The position numbers and the translations under genes were made by a program. The notes beneath the pieces were generated by a model that did not search any database, had not been told where the DNA came from, and saw only the letters and a program-made list of their open reading frames with translations. Shown piece after piece: positions 47,795 to 56,374 of a stretch of 64,000 nucleotides of DNA. The stretch spans positions 101,618-165,617 of the forward strand of contig JAIRPV010000015.1 in NCBI GenBank assembly GCA_031256825.1. The letters are read 5' to 3'. Source of the stretch: Oscillospiraceae bacterium. GTDB taxonomy: Bacteria > Bacillota > Clostridia > Oscillospirales > Acutalibacteraceae. Numbering within the stretch: position 1 is the first letter of the stretch; the number at the start of each line of letters is the position of its first letter.

Positions 47795-49282
47795 CTACAC
47801 CTCTAAAAACCCCGGCATTTCATCGATGCCGCAAATATCTGTGAAGCGCACCGGCTTTTGATCTAGCCCGCGCAAGGGCGGCGGGCAGGGCGCGCCAGTG
47901 GTTTGTTCGAGCAGGCCGAGCGCCTCGAATTCGTTTGCCGGCGCGGCGCGGCCCGTTACGGCGCTGAGAACGCTGGCGGCAAATTTATAGGGGCTTGCTG
48001 TGGAAACGACGACGGTTTTGGTTGGGTCGCCGGTTTCCCGCCGATACTCTTCCAGCACATGCAGGGCGACGGCGGTGTGCGTGTCGCTCAGATACCCATA
48101 GGTTTGCCACGCGCCCCGGATGGCGTGCGCTGTCTGGGCTTCGTTGCAGCTGCCGCAGGCGAAGCTTTTTTGCAGCGCGCGCAGTAACGGCGCGGGGACT
48201 TCGTAGCGGCCTGTTGCCGAAAGCTCCCGCATCCAGCCGGAAACGAGCGCGCTGTTCTGCCCGGAGGCAAGGTACAGCAGACGTTCGAGGTTGCTGGAGA
48301 TCAGGATGTCCATCGAAGGGGAGCTGGTCGTATAAAAAGCGCGGTTGCGGTCATACACGCCTGTGGCGAGAAAATCCGTCAGAATCCGGTTTTTGTTGCT
48401 GGCGCAAATGAGCTTCGCAACGGGAAGGCCCATGGCCTTTGCGTAATAGCCCGCCAGAATATTGCCGAAATTCCCCGTTGGAACGACGAAATGAATAGGT
48501 TCCGCCGGCCCGATTTTCTCCGCCTTGCGCAAATCGCACCAGGCGCTGACGTAATAGACAATTTGCGGGGCAAGACGGCCCCAATTGATGCTGTTGGCGG
48601 AAGAAAAGGCCTGCCCGCGGGCGGCCAGCCGCGCCTGAATCGCGGCGCTGCCGAAGATGCGCTTTACGCCGGTCTGCGCGTCGTCAAAATTGCCGCGCAC
48701 GGCCACCACGCGCACATTCGCGCCCTCTTGCGTGGCCATCTGGGCCTTCTGGACAGGGCTGACCCCTTCGGCGGGATAAAATACGATGATTTTTGTGCCC
48801 GGCACATCCCGGAACCCTTCCAGCGCGGCTTTGCCGGTATCGCCCGAAGTTGCCACAAGAATGACGATTTCCTGCTCATCCATGCATTTGCGGGCCGAAG
48901 CCGTCAGCAGACGCGGCAGCAGCTGCAAGGCCATATCTTTAAAAGCGCAGGTTGGCCCGTGATATAATTCCAACACCGAAGTGGTTTCGTTGAGCGTTTT
49001 CAACGGGGCAACTTCGGGGCAGTCAAAGCTGCGGGCATAGGCTCCCTCCGCGCAGGCGCGGATCTCGGCGGCCGGCCAGCCGCCTTCGGGCGTGAAGAAC
49101 TTCGACAAAATACGCTCTGCCCGGCCAATGTAATCGAGCCGGGTCAATTCTTCGAGTTCGCCGGGAACAAACCGCGGGATTTCCCGCGGCAAAAACAGGC
49201 CGCCGTCGGCGGCAATCCCTTGCGCAACCGCCTGTGCGGCGCTGACGCTGAGACCGCTGTCTCTTGTGGATGCATACTGCAT
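47795..49282 (-). CDS. thrC: Threonine synthase
   Basis: This PLP enzyme converts O-phosphohomoserine to threonine. The N-terminal domain begins with YASTRDSG and DGGLFLP. The cofactor Lys is in GPTCAFKDMALQLLP, and VATSGDTGKAALEGF is the phosphate-binding loop. Later segments include NSINWGRLAPQIVYY and VPTGNFGNILAGYYA. At 495 residues it is the long form found in many Bacillota and yeast. ATG 49282 has AAAGGAGAT. It lies between rsfS and rnhB in the operon; no other Thr genes are in the window. Confidence 0.96.
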   Translation of the reverse strand: MQYASTRDSGLSVSAAQAVAQGIAADGGLFLPREIPRFVPGELEELTRLDYIGRAERILSKFFTPEGGWPAAEIRACAEGAYARSFDCPEVAPLKTLNETTSVLELYHGPTCAFKDMALQLLPRLLTASARKCMDEQEIVILVATSGDTGKAALEGFRDVPGTKIIVFYPAEGVSPVQKAQMATQEGANVRVVAVRGNFDDAQTGVKRIFGSAAIQARLAARGQAFSSANSINWGRLAPQIVYYVSAWCDLRKAEKIGPAEPIHFVVPTGNFGNILAGYYAKAMGLPVAKLICASNKNRILTDFLATGVYDRNRAFYTTSSPSMDILISSNLERLLYLASGQNSALVSGWMRELSATGRYEVPAPLLRALQKSFACGSCNEAQTAHAIRGAWQTYGYLSDTHTAVALHVLEEYRRETGDPTKTVVVSTASPYKFAASVLSAVTGRAAPANEFEALGLLEQTTGAPCPPPLRGLDQKPVRFTDICGIDEMPGFLEV

Positions 49283-49338
49283 AACAATCTCCTTTGGGAA
49301 CCTTGCTGGAACAGCTTCCCCAATTCCCTTTGATCACT

Positions 49339-49686
49339 TTAGTTCAGATTCAGCTCCAGCCGCTCCGCGTCTTCCCAGAGGCGCTCGATATTGTAATATT
49401 CGCGCTGCTCCTTCTGGAAGATGTGCACCAGCACCGTGCCGTAATCGAGCAGCACCCAGCCGGTGGCGCGGCCCTCAATGCCTTTGGGGGGCAAGCCATG
49501 GCGCTCTTTCATTCCAAACTCCAGTTCGTCGGCCAGGGCCTTCACATGCGTGCTGGATGTGCCGCTGGCAATGACGAAATAGTCGGAAATGATGGTCTGT
49601 TCCGTGGTGTGGATCGCGGTGATATCCTGAGCCTTTTTGTCGTCAAGAATGCCCGCGATGGCTTTTGCGAGTTCGTTTGGCTTCAT
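49339..49686 (-). CDS. rsfS: Ribosome silencing factor RsfS
   Basis: RsfS binds ribosomal protein L14 on the 50S subunit and blocks subunit joining during starvation. The 115-residue protein has the family marks KKAQDITAIHTTEQTIISDYFVIASGTSSTHVKALADEL and GWVLLDYGTVLVHIFQKEQREYYNIERLW. The length is standard. AGAGGAG precedes ATG 49686. It lies 32 bp after yqeK, which follows nadD; nadD-yqeK-rsfS is a widely conserved cluster in Bacillota, and it supports the annotation of all three genes. Confidence 0.97.
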   Translation of the reverse strand: MKPNELAKAIAGILDDKKAQDITAIHTTEQTIISDYFVIASGTSSTHVKALADELEFGMKERHGLPPKGIEGRATGWVLLDYGTVLVHIFQKEQREYYNIERLWEDAERLELNLN

Positions 49687-49718
49687 AAAGCTCCTCTCTG
49701 ATCGATAGACGTTAAACC

Positions 49719-50279
49719 TTAGGCGTTGGATATTAGCTCCTGATACCAGGCGAGCGCGTCTGGCTCAATGGGCCGCCCTTCGCGCTTTAGCTTGGCGAAA
49801 ATGTATTCCAATATATAACGGCTTGCGGCGTGCAGGCTTTTTTCCGCGAGCTGCCGCACATGTCCCACGTCGGGATAATCGCGATCGGCAGAGACAAGAT
49901 CGGCCACGTAAACCACCTCTTCGAGCAATGCCATGCCCGCGTGCCCCGTTGTGTGCCAGCGCACGGCGCCCAGCACTTCTTCGTCCGTTACGCCGCACAG
50001 GGAAAGATAAGCCGCCCCGGCGAAGGCGTGGCAAACTTGCGGGGAAGCAAGGTTGGCTGGGCGCAGGGGCATGCCCGCGCGGGCGCAAACCGCAATCTGC
50101 TCTTCGAGCGGGGCGTTTTTCATGCAGTCGTGCAGCATGCCCGCCAGCAGCGCCTTGTGCTCGTCCGCGCCATATTGCCGCGCCAGCGCAACAGCCGCGT
50201 CGGCAACGCATTCGCAATGATACAGGCGCCGCTCCGGCAGAAGCCCGCGCAACAGGTTACGGCAGTCCCCCCGATCCAT
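49719..50279 (-). CDS. yqeK: HD-domain hydrolase YqeK (Ap4A hydrolase-like)
   Basis: YqeK is an HD-superfamily hydrolase; Bacillus and staphylococcal homologues split diadenosine tetraphosphate symmetrically. The metal motif is present: RRLYHCECVADAAVALA (first His), LLAGMLHDCMKN (HD pair), HAFAGAAYL and the ADLVSADRDYP segment with the last Asp. The length of 186 residues is normal. ATG 50279 follows GGAAAGGAAG and overlaps nadD by 23 bp, so translation is coupled. It is the middle gene of the conserved nadD-yqeK-rsfS cluster. Confidence 0.94.
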   Translation of the reverse strand: MDRGDCRNLLRGLLPERRLYHCECVADAAVALARQYGADEHKALLAGMLHDCMKNAPLEEQIAVCARAGMPLRPANLASPQVCHAFAGAAYLSLCGVTDEEVLGAVRWHTTGHAGMALLEEVVYVADLVSADRDYPDVGHVRQLAEKSLHAASRYILEYIFAKLKREGRPIEPDALAWYQELISNA

Positions 50280-50808
50280 AAAGCTTCCTTTCCAATATAT
50301 ACTTCAGCGCGGAAGGGCTTAGGTATCGCGACGCGTCTTCTCCCGCGGCAAGCATGCGGCGGATTTGGGTGGAGCTAATCTCGAGCGGAACAAAGCCCGA
50401 AAGACCCTGCCCGCTGCGCGGCAGCGCCGCCAATTGCGCCAGCCCCAAAATTTCCCGCCAATCTTTCCATTGCCGGAACTGCGCGCGCTGATCTTCGCCA
50501 ACGAGCAGAAAAAGCCTGTCTTCCGGCCAGAGCGCGCGGGCCTGCCGCAGGGTGTCGATCGTATAGCTCGGGCCGGGGCGGCGCAGTTCCCAGTCGCAAA
50601 CATCAAAGGGGCCGGCAGGGAACGTGCGGCGGCACAGGGCAAGCCGGTCGGCATTCGAGGCCCCGGCGGGCGCGGCCTTCAGCGGCGGCGCGGCGGCGGG
50701 GATCACCAGCACGCGGTCAAGGGCATAAGCGCGGGCGAAAAATTCCGCCGCGCGCAGATGGCCCAGATGGGGGGGGTTGAACGAACCGCCGAAAAGGCCA
50801 GTTTTCAT
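50257..50808 (-). CDS. nadD: Nicotinate-nucleotide adenylyltransferase
   Basis: NadD joins nicotinate mononucleotide and ATP to give deamido-NAD. The nucleotidyltransferase motif GLFGGSFNPPHLGHLRAAEFF (residues 4-24) has the HXGH-type site, and the C-terminal SSTQIRRML is the second ATP-binding signature (ISSTxIR). The length of 183 residues is slightly short. The track start at 51030 runs through the upstream ABC permease gene; ATG 50808 overlaps the permease stop (ATGA), which explains the lack of a strong ribosome site. nadA at 42.6 kb and cinA at 28 kb belong to the same NAD metabolism. Confidence 0.95.
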   Translation of the reverse strand: MKTGLFGGSFNPPHLGHLRAAEFFARAYALDRVLVIPAAAPPLKAAPAGASNADRLALCRRTFPAGPFDVCDWELRRPGPSYTIDTLRQARALWPEDRLFLLVGEDQRAQFRQWKDWREILGLAQLAALPRSGQGLSGFVPLEISSTQIRRMLAAGEDASRYLSPSALKYILERKLYGSGGLP

Positions 50809-51644
50809 TTCAGCGAAATTTTGCGCTTGAGCAGCCAGTTGGTCAGGAAGAACAGCGCCGCGGAAAGAGCCAGCATAACGATGGCCATCACAAGGTTGAT
50901 AGAAATGCCCTCTTCGCCCAGCGCGCCGTTCATGAGGTTGAGCTTGATGGGGATGTCCGCAAGGTCGCTGACGCGCGTAACGATTTGCTGGCAGACAACC
51001 GCCACGGCAATAAAGAAAATGGGCATCCAAAGGCCGGGTTTGGCCTGGAATGGCCGCACATGGGTAATGGTAAAGACGAACAGCACCACCATCATCGCCA
51101 GAATCAGGAAGACGAGCATGACGCCCAGCAAATAGGCGGCGAACGTTACGATATCCTGGAACGAAGCCAGGCCCAGCGCATTGCCTAGCCCTCCCATTTC
51201 GGCCATCCCCCCCATGTCGCCCGCCTGAGCGGCAATGGTTTCGCTGGCGTTGCGGATCAGCCGGCGGAAGTTGGAGAACGCCACAAACATCAGTGCGCCG
51301 GTTTCGATATAGGCGGCGCCGAGCAAAACAACATTGGTGAAGAACTTTGTAAAGAGCATTTCCATGGTGGAAACCGGCAGCGCGAAGGTGAGGTATCCGC
51401 GCTCTGTGAAGAGCGAGCGGTTGGTGCCAACCAGAATAATAACCAGCGCCAGCACCTCAATGAGCATGGCGCCCAAAATCAGCAGGAAATTCCAGAGCAT
51501 GGCCACGAGGAACTGCCCGGCCTGAATGTTCTGGTTCAGTGTGACCAGCGCGCCAATGCCGCCGGCCAGAATGCCGCCGCCGAGCAGCCAGACAATCATG
51601 CGCCCGGTGTGGATGAATTCGTTTTTCAGCAGTTTACCCAACAT
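50805..51644 (-). CDS. ABC transporter permease
   Basis: This 279-residue polytopic membrane protein is the permease of an ABC system. Six hydrophobic segments are visible, among them MIVWLLGGGILAGGIGALVTL, LLILGAMLIEVLALVIILVGT, VVLLGAAYIETGALMFVAF, AYLLGVMLVFLILAMMVVLFVFTI, WMPIFFIAVAVVCQQIV and LVMAIVMLALSAALFFLTNWLL. A Gly/Met-rich loop (DMGGMAEMGGLGNALG) lies in the middle. ATG 51644 follows AGGAGG and overlaps the ATPase gene by 11 bp. It resembles permeases of efflux or bacitracin-type systems; the substrate is unknown. Confidence 0.88.
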   Translation of the reverse strand: MLGKLLKNEFIHTGRMIVWLLGGGILAGGIGALVTLNQNIQAGQFLVAMLWNFLLILGAMLIEVLALVIILVGTNRSLFTERGYLTFALPVSTMEMLFTKFFTNVVLLGAAYIETGALMFVAFSNFRRLIRNASETIAAQAGDMGGMAEMGGLGNALGLASFQDIVTFAAYLLGVMLVFLILAMMVVLFVFTITHVRPFQAKPGLWMPIFFIAVAVVCQQIVTRVSDLADIPIKLNLMNGALGEEGISINLVMAIVMLALSAALFFLTNWLLKRKISLK

Positions 51645-52335
51645 AAGGAAATACCTCCTGGAACAATTCGTTGAGGGTCTTGCCCTGGGCTTCCAGATTG
51701 GCCACGGAATCGTAGAGCAGAATCTGCTTGCGGCCAATCATCAGCGCGTAGTCGAACACCCGCTCCATGTCGTAGATCATATGGGTGCTCAGGAGGATGG
51801 TGGAACCTTCGGGGCGGTTGCCGAGGATGGTGTCCATGATAAACTGCCGGGCGGAAGGATCCACGCCGCCCAGCGGTTCGTCGAGCACATAGAGCTTTGC
51901 GCGGCGGCACATGGTCAGCAGCAGCAGCAGCTTTTCCTGCATGCCCTTGCTCATGCTCTTCACGCGTTCGCCTGGCTCCAGCTGAAAGGCCGCGAGCATC
52001 TTCAGGGCTTTTTCTTTGTCGAAATCCTTGAAGAAATCCGCAATGTAGTTGATGGCCTGTTTGGCGCTCATCCATGCGGGCAGGTAGCTCCGGTCAGGCT
52101 GATAGCTGACCACGCTTTTGGTATAAGGCCCCACAGGGTGGCCGTCGATGAGCACTTCGCCGGAGTAGTCGTTGATCATGCCGGTGAGAATTTTCATCAG
52201 GGAGGTTTTTCCGCAGCCGTTGGGGCCCATAAGCCCCACGATGGTGCCGTGCGGAACGCTCAGGTCAATGTTCTCGAGCACCATTTTGGAGCCGTAGGAC
52301 TTGGTCAGCTGCTTGAGTTGAATGATGTCGCTCAA
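51634..52335 (-). CDS. ABC transporter ATP-binding protein
   Basis: This ATPase of 233 residues energises the permease encoded next. Walker A is GPNGCGKTSL, the signature is SMSKGMQEKLLLL (SKGMQ in place of LSGGQ, common in this subfamily of export ATPases), Walker B is LYVLDEPLGGVD, and the H-loop is ILLSTHM. The Q-loop is in VVSYQPDRSYL. It has the C-terminal short form without an accessory domain. AAAGAAGGGATA precedes the start. It follows the MFS gene by 18 bp, so all are probably in one transcript. Confidence 0.95.
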   Translation of the reverse strand: MSDIIQLKQLTKSYGSKMVLENIDLSVPHGTIVGLMGPNGCGKTSLMKILTGMINDYSGEVLIDGHPVGPYTKSVVSYQPDRSYLPAWMSAKQAINYIADFFKDFDKEKALKMLAAFQLEPGERVKSMSKGMQEKLLLLLTMCRRAKLYVLDEPLGGVDPSARQFIMDTILGNRPEGSTILLSTHMIYDMERVFDYALMIGRKQILLYDSVANLEAQGKTLNELFQEVFPYVG

Positions 52336-52353
52336 AGGTATCCCTTCTTTCTT

Positions 52354-53928
52354 TTATGAGTCACCCGCCGCTTCCGCTTCCTTGATCACTTCTTGCGGAA
52401 TGGCTTCGCCGTGTCTGACGAACAGGATCAGCAGGAACGACAGGGCGAAAGCGATGGGGCTGTAGTAGAACAGCGAAAGGTAAGTGCCGCTGAACATGCG
52501 GAAAAAGCCGTAGGCGATGGGCGAGGCGATCTGCGCCGAAAACGTTGCGGTGTAATAGTAGCCGGTAAAGGTGCCCACTTTTTCGATGCCGCCAATTTCC
52601 AGCACGAGCGGCAGGGTGTTCACATTGATGAACATGCTGGCCACGCCGCCGACCGCCATCACCGGGTAGATGAGCTTATCCAGAACAGCGGCGGTCCGGA
52701 GCATTTCCGGGCTGCTTTGCCCCGCGGCGTTGAGGCGGACATATTCGCCGATGGAAAGCCCGCCGCTGCCGCTGAGGATCAGGAAGGCGGCAAAGAACGT
52801 CAGAAATACCCCCAGCATCATCGACAGACCCAGCACGATGGTCTTCTTGCGGCCAATGCGCTTGCCCAGCCAGCCGGCGGGCAGCGAGCCCCCCATGGCG
52901 CACAGGGCAAAGATCAGCATCAGGAAGGTGGCCTGGGCGGTGTCGCGGTGGAGGATTTCGTCGGCAAACAGGGCGAAGAAGGTGGTGATCGCGTTCATTC
53001 CGCAAAACAGGAAGAACAGACCGCCCAGCATCAGCAACAGGCTCTTGCGCTCGGAACGGCTGAGTTTGTGCTGCTTCAGTTCCTCTTTTTCCTTGCGCTT
53101 CGCCTCTTTTTCGGCGGCCTTGCGGGCGGTTTCGTTGCGGGCTGTCAGCACCTCGGCGCTGAGCAGGCGGGTGTCCTTTTCGTTGACGAAAAACATCAGC
53201 ACCAGCATGCCGATGATCATAACAACGGCGCCAATGGCGAACACCGCCGGGAAGGTGTCGAATTCATTATAGGCGGGGCTTTGTTTGGTCATGCCGTGCA
53301 TCGAAAGATAGATCGCCGTAACAACCGTGCCCGCGGCCATGCCCAGCGCCGAACCCAGGCCGCCCATAAAGCTGATGACGCCGTTGGCTTCGCTGCGCAG
53401 TTTCGGCGGGGTGAGATCCGGCATGAGCGCCACAACAGGCGCGCGCCAGAGCGACATGATAAATACAAAGAGGATAATCGTCGCCATCACCAGCGGGAGC
53501 GAGGGCATCCAGGGGATAAGCGCGAAGAGCACCGCCGAAATCGGCGCGCCCCAAAAGATGAACGGCCGCCGCTTGCCCCAGCGGGAATGGCAGTTATCCG
53601 AAAGCTTGCCGAACGCGGGCTGGAAGACGACGCCGAAGATGTTGTCGAAGGTCATGATAATGCCGATGAGCAGCGGGACAATGGTAAACCGCCCGGCGAC
53701 ATAAGCGTTGCTGCCCTGCGATTCGATAAACCCGCGCAGCAGGGCGGAATCCGCCAGTCTGGCGCTCCAGGCGGACACCGTGGGCGAAATCGAGAGAAAC
53801 TTGTCCAGAATTTTTGTGATATACGGGTCGTAAATCTGCCAGGCAATCTGGGTGCCCAAAAAACCAAAGCCGGTGAGGATCGTCAGCGGGTAATTGAGTT
53901 TCAATTTGGCCGTGCTGTTCTTTTCCAT
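52354..53928 (-). CDS. MFS transporter of the SLC45/GPH type (probably sugar)
   Basis: This 524-residue transporter has twelve predicted membrane helices in two halves, joined by a long charged loop (RNETARKAAEKEAKRKEKEELKQHKLSRSERK). The first-half signature SDNCHSRWGKRRPFIFWGAPI matches the RXGRRRP motif typical of GPH/SLC45-like sugar carriers. PPKLRSEANGVISFMGGLGSALGMAAG is another family mark, and the second half has GWLGKRIGRKKTIVLGL. Its substrate may be a disaccharide or another glycoside. It is the first gene of a long minus-strand operon behind the promoter at 53992. ATG 53928 is preceded by a weak purine-rich AAAGGGATG. Confidence 0.92.
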   Translation of the reverse strand: MEKNSTAKLKLNYPLTILTGFGFLGTQIAWQIYDPYITKILDKFLSISPTVSAWSARLADSALLRGFIESQGSNAYVAGRFTIVPLLIGIIMTFDNIFGVVFQPAFGKLSDNCHSRWGKRRPFIFWGAPISAVLFALIPWMPSLPLVMATIILFVFIMSLWRAPVVALMPDLTPPKLRSEANGVISFMGGLGSALGMAAGTVVTAIYLSMHGMTKQSPAYNEFDTFPAVFAIGAVVMIIGMLVLMFFVNEKDTRLLSAEVLTARNETARKAAEKEAKRKEKEELKQHKLSRSERKSLLLMLGGLFFLFCGMNAITTFFALFADEILHRDTAQATFLMLIFALCAMGGSLPAGWLGKRIGRKKTIVLGLSMMLGVFLTFFAAFLILSGSGGLSIGEYVRLNAAGQSSPEMLRTAAVLDKLIYPVMAVGGVASMFINVNTLPLVLEIGGIEKVGTFTGYYYTATFSAQIASPIAYGFFRMFSGTYLSLFYYSPIAFALSFLLILFVRHGEAIPQEVIKEAEAAGDS

Positions 53929-53991
53929 GAAACATCATCCCTTTGCTATGTAATTTGCGTATCGCTTGCGCTCGTTACCGCATACTTACCT

Positions 53992-54020
53992 ATTATATCC
54001 GAAAGAGAGAAAAATAGCAA
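53992..54020 (-). promoter_or_regulatory. SigA-type promoter of the MFS-ABC-nadD operon
   Basis: On the minus strand TTGCTA and TATAAT are 17 bp apart, about 60 bp before the MFS start. No other promoter is evident in the following 6.8 kb on this strand. Confidence 0.72.
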
Positions 54021-54168
54021 GACGCTGGCGTAAAAAAATCATGAATTTTTGTAGCTCTTTTTTATCCTATGCGATCATTGCTTGCGCGCCGCGCTAAAAT
54101 ATCGCCCGCTGGTGTTGGAAATGCCACAAGAAACGCTGATTTTTGCGAAATATAGCGGTTGCCCCCCC

Positions 54169-54197
54169 TTGACTTTCTTTCTTTTATTTGTTATAAT
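54169..54197 (+). promoter_or_regulatory. SigA-type promoter for the acyl-CoA ligase
   Basis: TTGACT and TATAAT are 17 bp apart. Transcription would start near 54204 and give a leader of about 114 nt with a long hairpin. Confidence 0.82.
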
Positions 54198-54231
54198 GCA
54201 TGAGCTGTAACTTAGTCAGCCGGATAGTGAA

Positions 54232-54283
54232 AGAACCCGTGTTCCACTCGTGAATCTTCCTCCATGCAGTGAACACGGGTTCT
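54232..54283 (+). ncRNA. Long hairpin in the 5' leader of the acyl-CoA ligase
   Basis: Perfect 13-bp arms AGAACCCGTGTTC and GAACACGGGTTCT enclose a 26-nt loop, whose ends (CACT/AGT) can extend the stem through a bulge. It sits between the promoter and ATG 54318, with no T run after it, so it is not a terminator. It may be an RNA-binding or stability element; it matches no riboswitch I know. Confidence 0.5.
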
Positions 54284-54317
54284 AAGTGTGATATTGAGCA
54301 GAGAAGGGAAGGTTACC

Positions 54318-56222
54318 ATGTCAACAAGACAGAATACGGGATTTGCTTCGCGGGAGCGCCCGCATCTTTCGCATTACACGGCGCAGCAGATTGCCTCCAT
54401 CAGCGAAGGCGTCGACCAAACAGTGGATTCCTTTATGTGGGGCGAAAATACCGGCGACCGCAGGAACGCCTACGCCACAAACCTGATGGGCGTGCGCACC
54501 ACATACGCCCAGCTCGACGAAGAAATTGAGCGCTGCGCCCGCGCCATGATGGGCTTTGGCGTGCGGCAGGGGGACTATGTTTCCATTGCGCTGCCCAACG
54601 TAAAAGAGGTTGTGGTCTATATTTACGCCTGCTGGCGCATGGGGGCCATCGCCAACCTGATTGACCCGCGCACCAACGGCCAGGGCATTGCGGAGCGCGT
54701 GCGCCGCACGGAGTCCAAGCTGCTGGTGACGGTCAACAACGTTTGCGTGCCGAAGATCGATGAAATCCTCGACGAACTCCCCTGCGAAAAAGTGATTATC
54801 GTCAACGTGGCGGATTCGCTCAAGCCCTTCGCGAGCGTCATGGCGACGCTGGGTTATGTGGTGCTGGGCCACATGGGCCGGAAGTTTGCCAGGGGCCGCA
54901 TTGGCGTGGAGGGCGGCAAATACATGTGGAACAGGGACTTCCTCCAGGCATACGGCTACGAGGGCGACATCCTGGCAAAATACGAACCGGACATGCCCGC
55001 CGCGGTGATGTATACCAGCGGCACGTCTTCCGACGGCGTGATCAAAGGCGTGGTGCATACCCACCGCTCCATCAACGCCATGTACCGGACGATGCAGGTC
55101 ATTTTGGCGCCGGACCCCGACCGGTGGTACGGCAACGAAATCTTTGGCGGGTTTATCCCTTTCTTTTCCGCCTATGGCCTGTTCGACGGCATGACGCTTT
55201 GCCTGAACGGCAACTGCGAAATCAAGCTGCAACCCCTGTTCGCGCCGAAAGATTTCGCGAAGATTATTTTGACCGACCGGCCGAATATCTTTTTGGGCGT
55301 GCCCCGCTTTTATGAATCGCTGGCGTACCATCCGAAGCTGAAAAAAAAGAACGGCAAACTGTCGTTTATCGAAATGGCAATTACCGGCGGCGACAAAATC
55401 GCGCCCGCTTCCATCGAGCTGATCAACAGCGCGTTCCAGCGCAGCGGATGCAACATTGGCCTGCGCGTGGGCTACGGCTCCTCTGAATTCGGCGGCAGCG
55501 TTTCGTTTATGCCAAAGTACGATATCCGCAAAGACGGCGCCGACTTCGACTGGAAGGCCGAGGGGAATGTTGGCTATCTGCTGCCCAACTGCAATATTAT
55601 CGTTATCGACCCGAAAACCGGCGAGGAACTGCCCTACGGCGAGGATGGCGAAATCTGCGTGAACAGCATGAGCATGATGCTGGGGTATCATGGCATGCAG
55701 GAACAGACGGACGAAATCACATTCTATGGGCCCGATGGCACAAAGTATTATCGCATGGGCGACAAAGGCCATATCGACGAGCGCGGCTGTATCTATTTTA
55801 TCGATCGCTATAAGCGCTCCATGATGCGCCCCGACGGCCATACCGTGCATCCCAGCCCGGTAGAAAACGCTATCATCCGGCATCCGGCGGTGACGAACTG
55901 CGCCGTGGCGGGCGTGCCGCAGTTCGAAGGCAAGGCCGGGGTTATCCCCACGGCTTTTGTGCAGCTGCTCCCTGGCAAGGCGGAAACGGAAGCCGAAAAA
56001 CGGCATGTTCTGAAGGAGATCGACAAGCTTTGTTTGCAGGTGCTGCCCGAGCGCGATCGCGCCATTGCTTACCGGGTGGTCGATGACTTGCCGTATACCC
56101 CCATGGGCAAGGTGGATTTCCGGGAGCTGGAAGCGCGCCTGTTCCAGCCGGAAGAATACGTCATTACCGATTTCGCGTTTTTCCCGGAACTGAAAAAGCG
56201 CCGCGAAAAAAAGGCGGAATGA
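54318..56222 (+). CDS. AMP-forming acyl-CoA ligase (long-chain fatty acid-CoA ligase-like)
   Basis: This ANL-superfamily enzyme activates a fatty or other carboxylic acid with ATP and joins it to CoA. The ATP loop is MYTSGTSSDGVIKGVVHTH, a variant of the YTSGTTGXPK motif. Other parts are the IFLGVPRFYESLA region, GYGSSEFGG, the adenylate-binding YRMGDKGHIDERG and DRYKRSMMRPDG. The C-terminal Lys is in YTPMGKVDFREL. At 634 residues it is longer than most, with an N-terminal extension. ATG 54318 follows GGAAGG. Its own promoter and a hairpin leader suggest separate regulation. The substrate is not certain; bile-acid or aromatic acid ligases look similar. Confidence 0.9.
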   Translation: MSTRQNTGFASRERPHLSHYTAQQIASISEGVDQTVDSFMWGENTGDRRNAYATNLMGVRTTYAQLDEEIERCARAMMGFGVRQGDYVSIALPNVKEVVVYIYACWRMGAIANLIDPRTNGQGIAERVRRTESKLLVTVNNVCVPKIDEILDELPCEKVIIVNVADSLKPFASVMATLGYVVLGHMGRKFARGRIGVEGGKYMWNRDFLQAYGYEGDILAKYEPDMPAAVMYTSGTSSDGVIKGVVHTHRSINAMYRTMQVILAPDPDRWYGNEIFGGFIPFFSAYGLFDGMTLCLNGNCEIKLQPLFAPKDFAKIILTDRPNIFLGVPRFYESLAYHPKLKKKNGKLSFIEMAITGGDKIAPASIELINSAFQRSGCNIGLRVGYGSSEFGGSVSFMPKYDIRKDGADFDWKAEGNVGYLLPNCNIIVIDPKTGEELPYGEDGEICVNSMSMMLGYHGMQEQTDEITFYGPDGTKYYRMGDKGHIDERGCIYFIDRYKRSMMRPDGHTVHPSPVENAIIRHPAVTNCAVAGVPQFEGKAGVIPTAFVQLLPGKAETEAEKRHVLKEIDKLCLQVLPERDRAIAYRVVDDLPYTPMGKVDFRELEARLFQPEEYVITDFAFFPELKKRREKKAE

Positions 56223-56314
56223 ACGCGGAGAAAAGCAGCGGGAGGCGGGGGCAACCCTGTCTCCTTGATTTTTGCGCGCCCGGCGGCAGCGCGGCTGCGC
56301 GACGAAAAAAAATC

Positions 56315-56343
56315 TTGCATTCGCGCCCGTTTCATGTTACAAT
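56315..56343 (+). promoter_or_regulatory. SigA-type promoter for proS-aspS
   Basis: TTGCAT and TACAAT are 17 bp apart, 32 bp before ATG 56375. The leader is too short for a T-box, which tRNA synthetase genes of Bacillota often have. Confidence 0.78.
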
Positions 56344-56374
56344 AGAAGTTGAATCTGGTACGGAGGGATTGCAA

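Noticed and set aside
56344-56374. T-box leader for proS
   Set aside because: The leader is about 25 nt and lacks the conserved T-box core.
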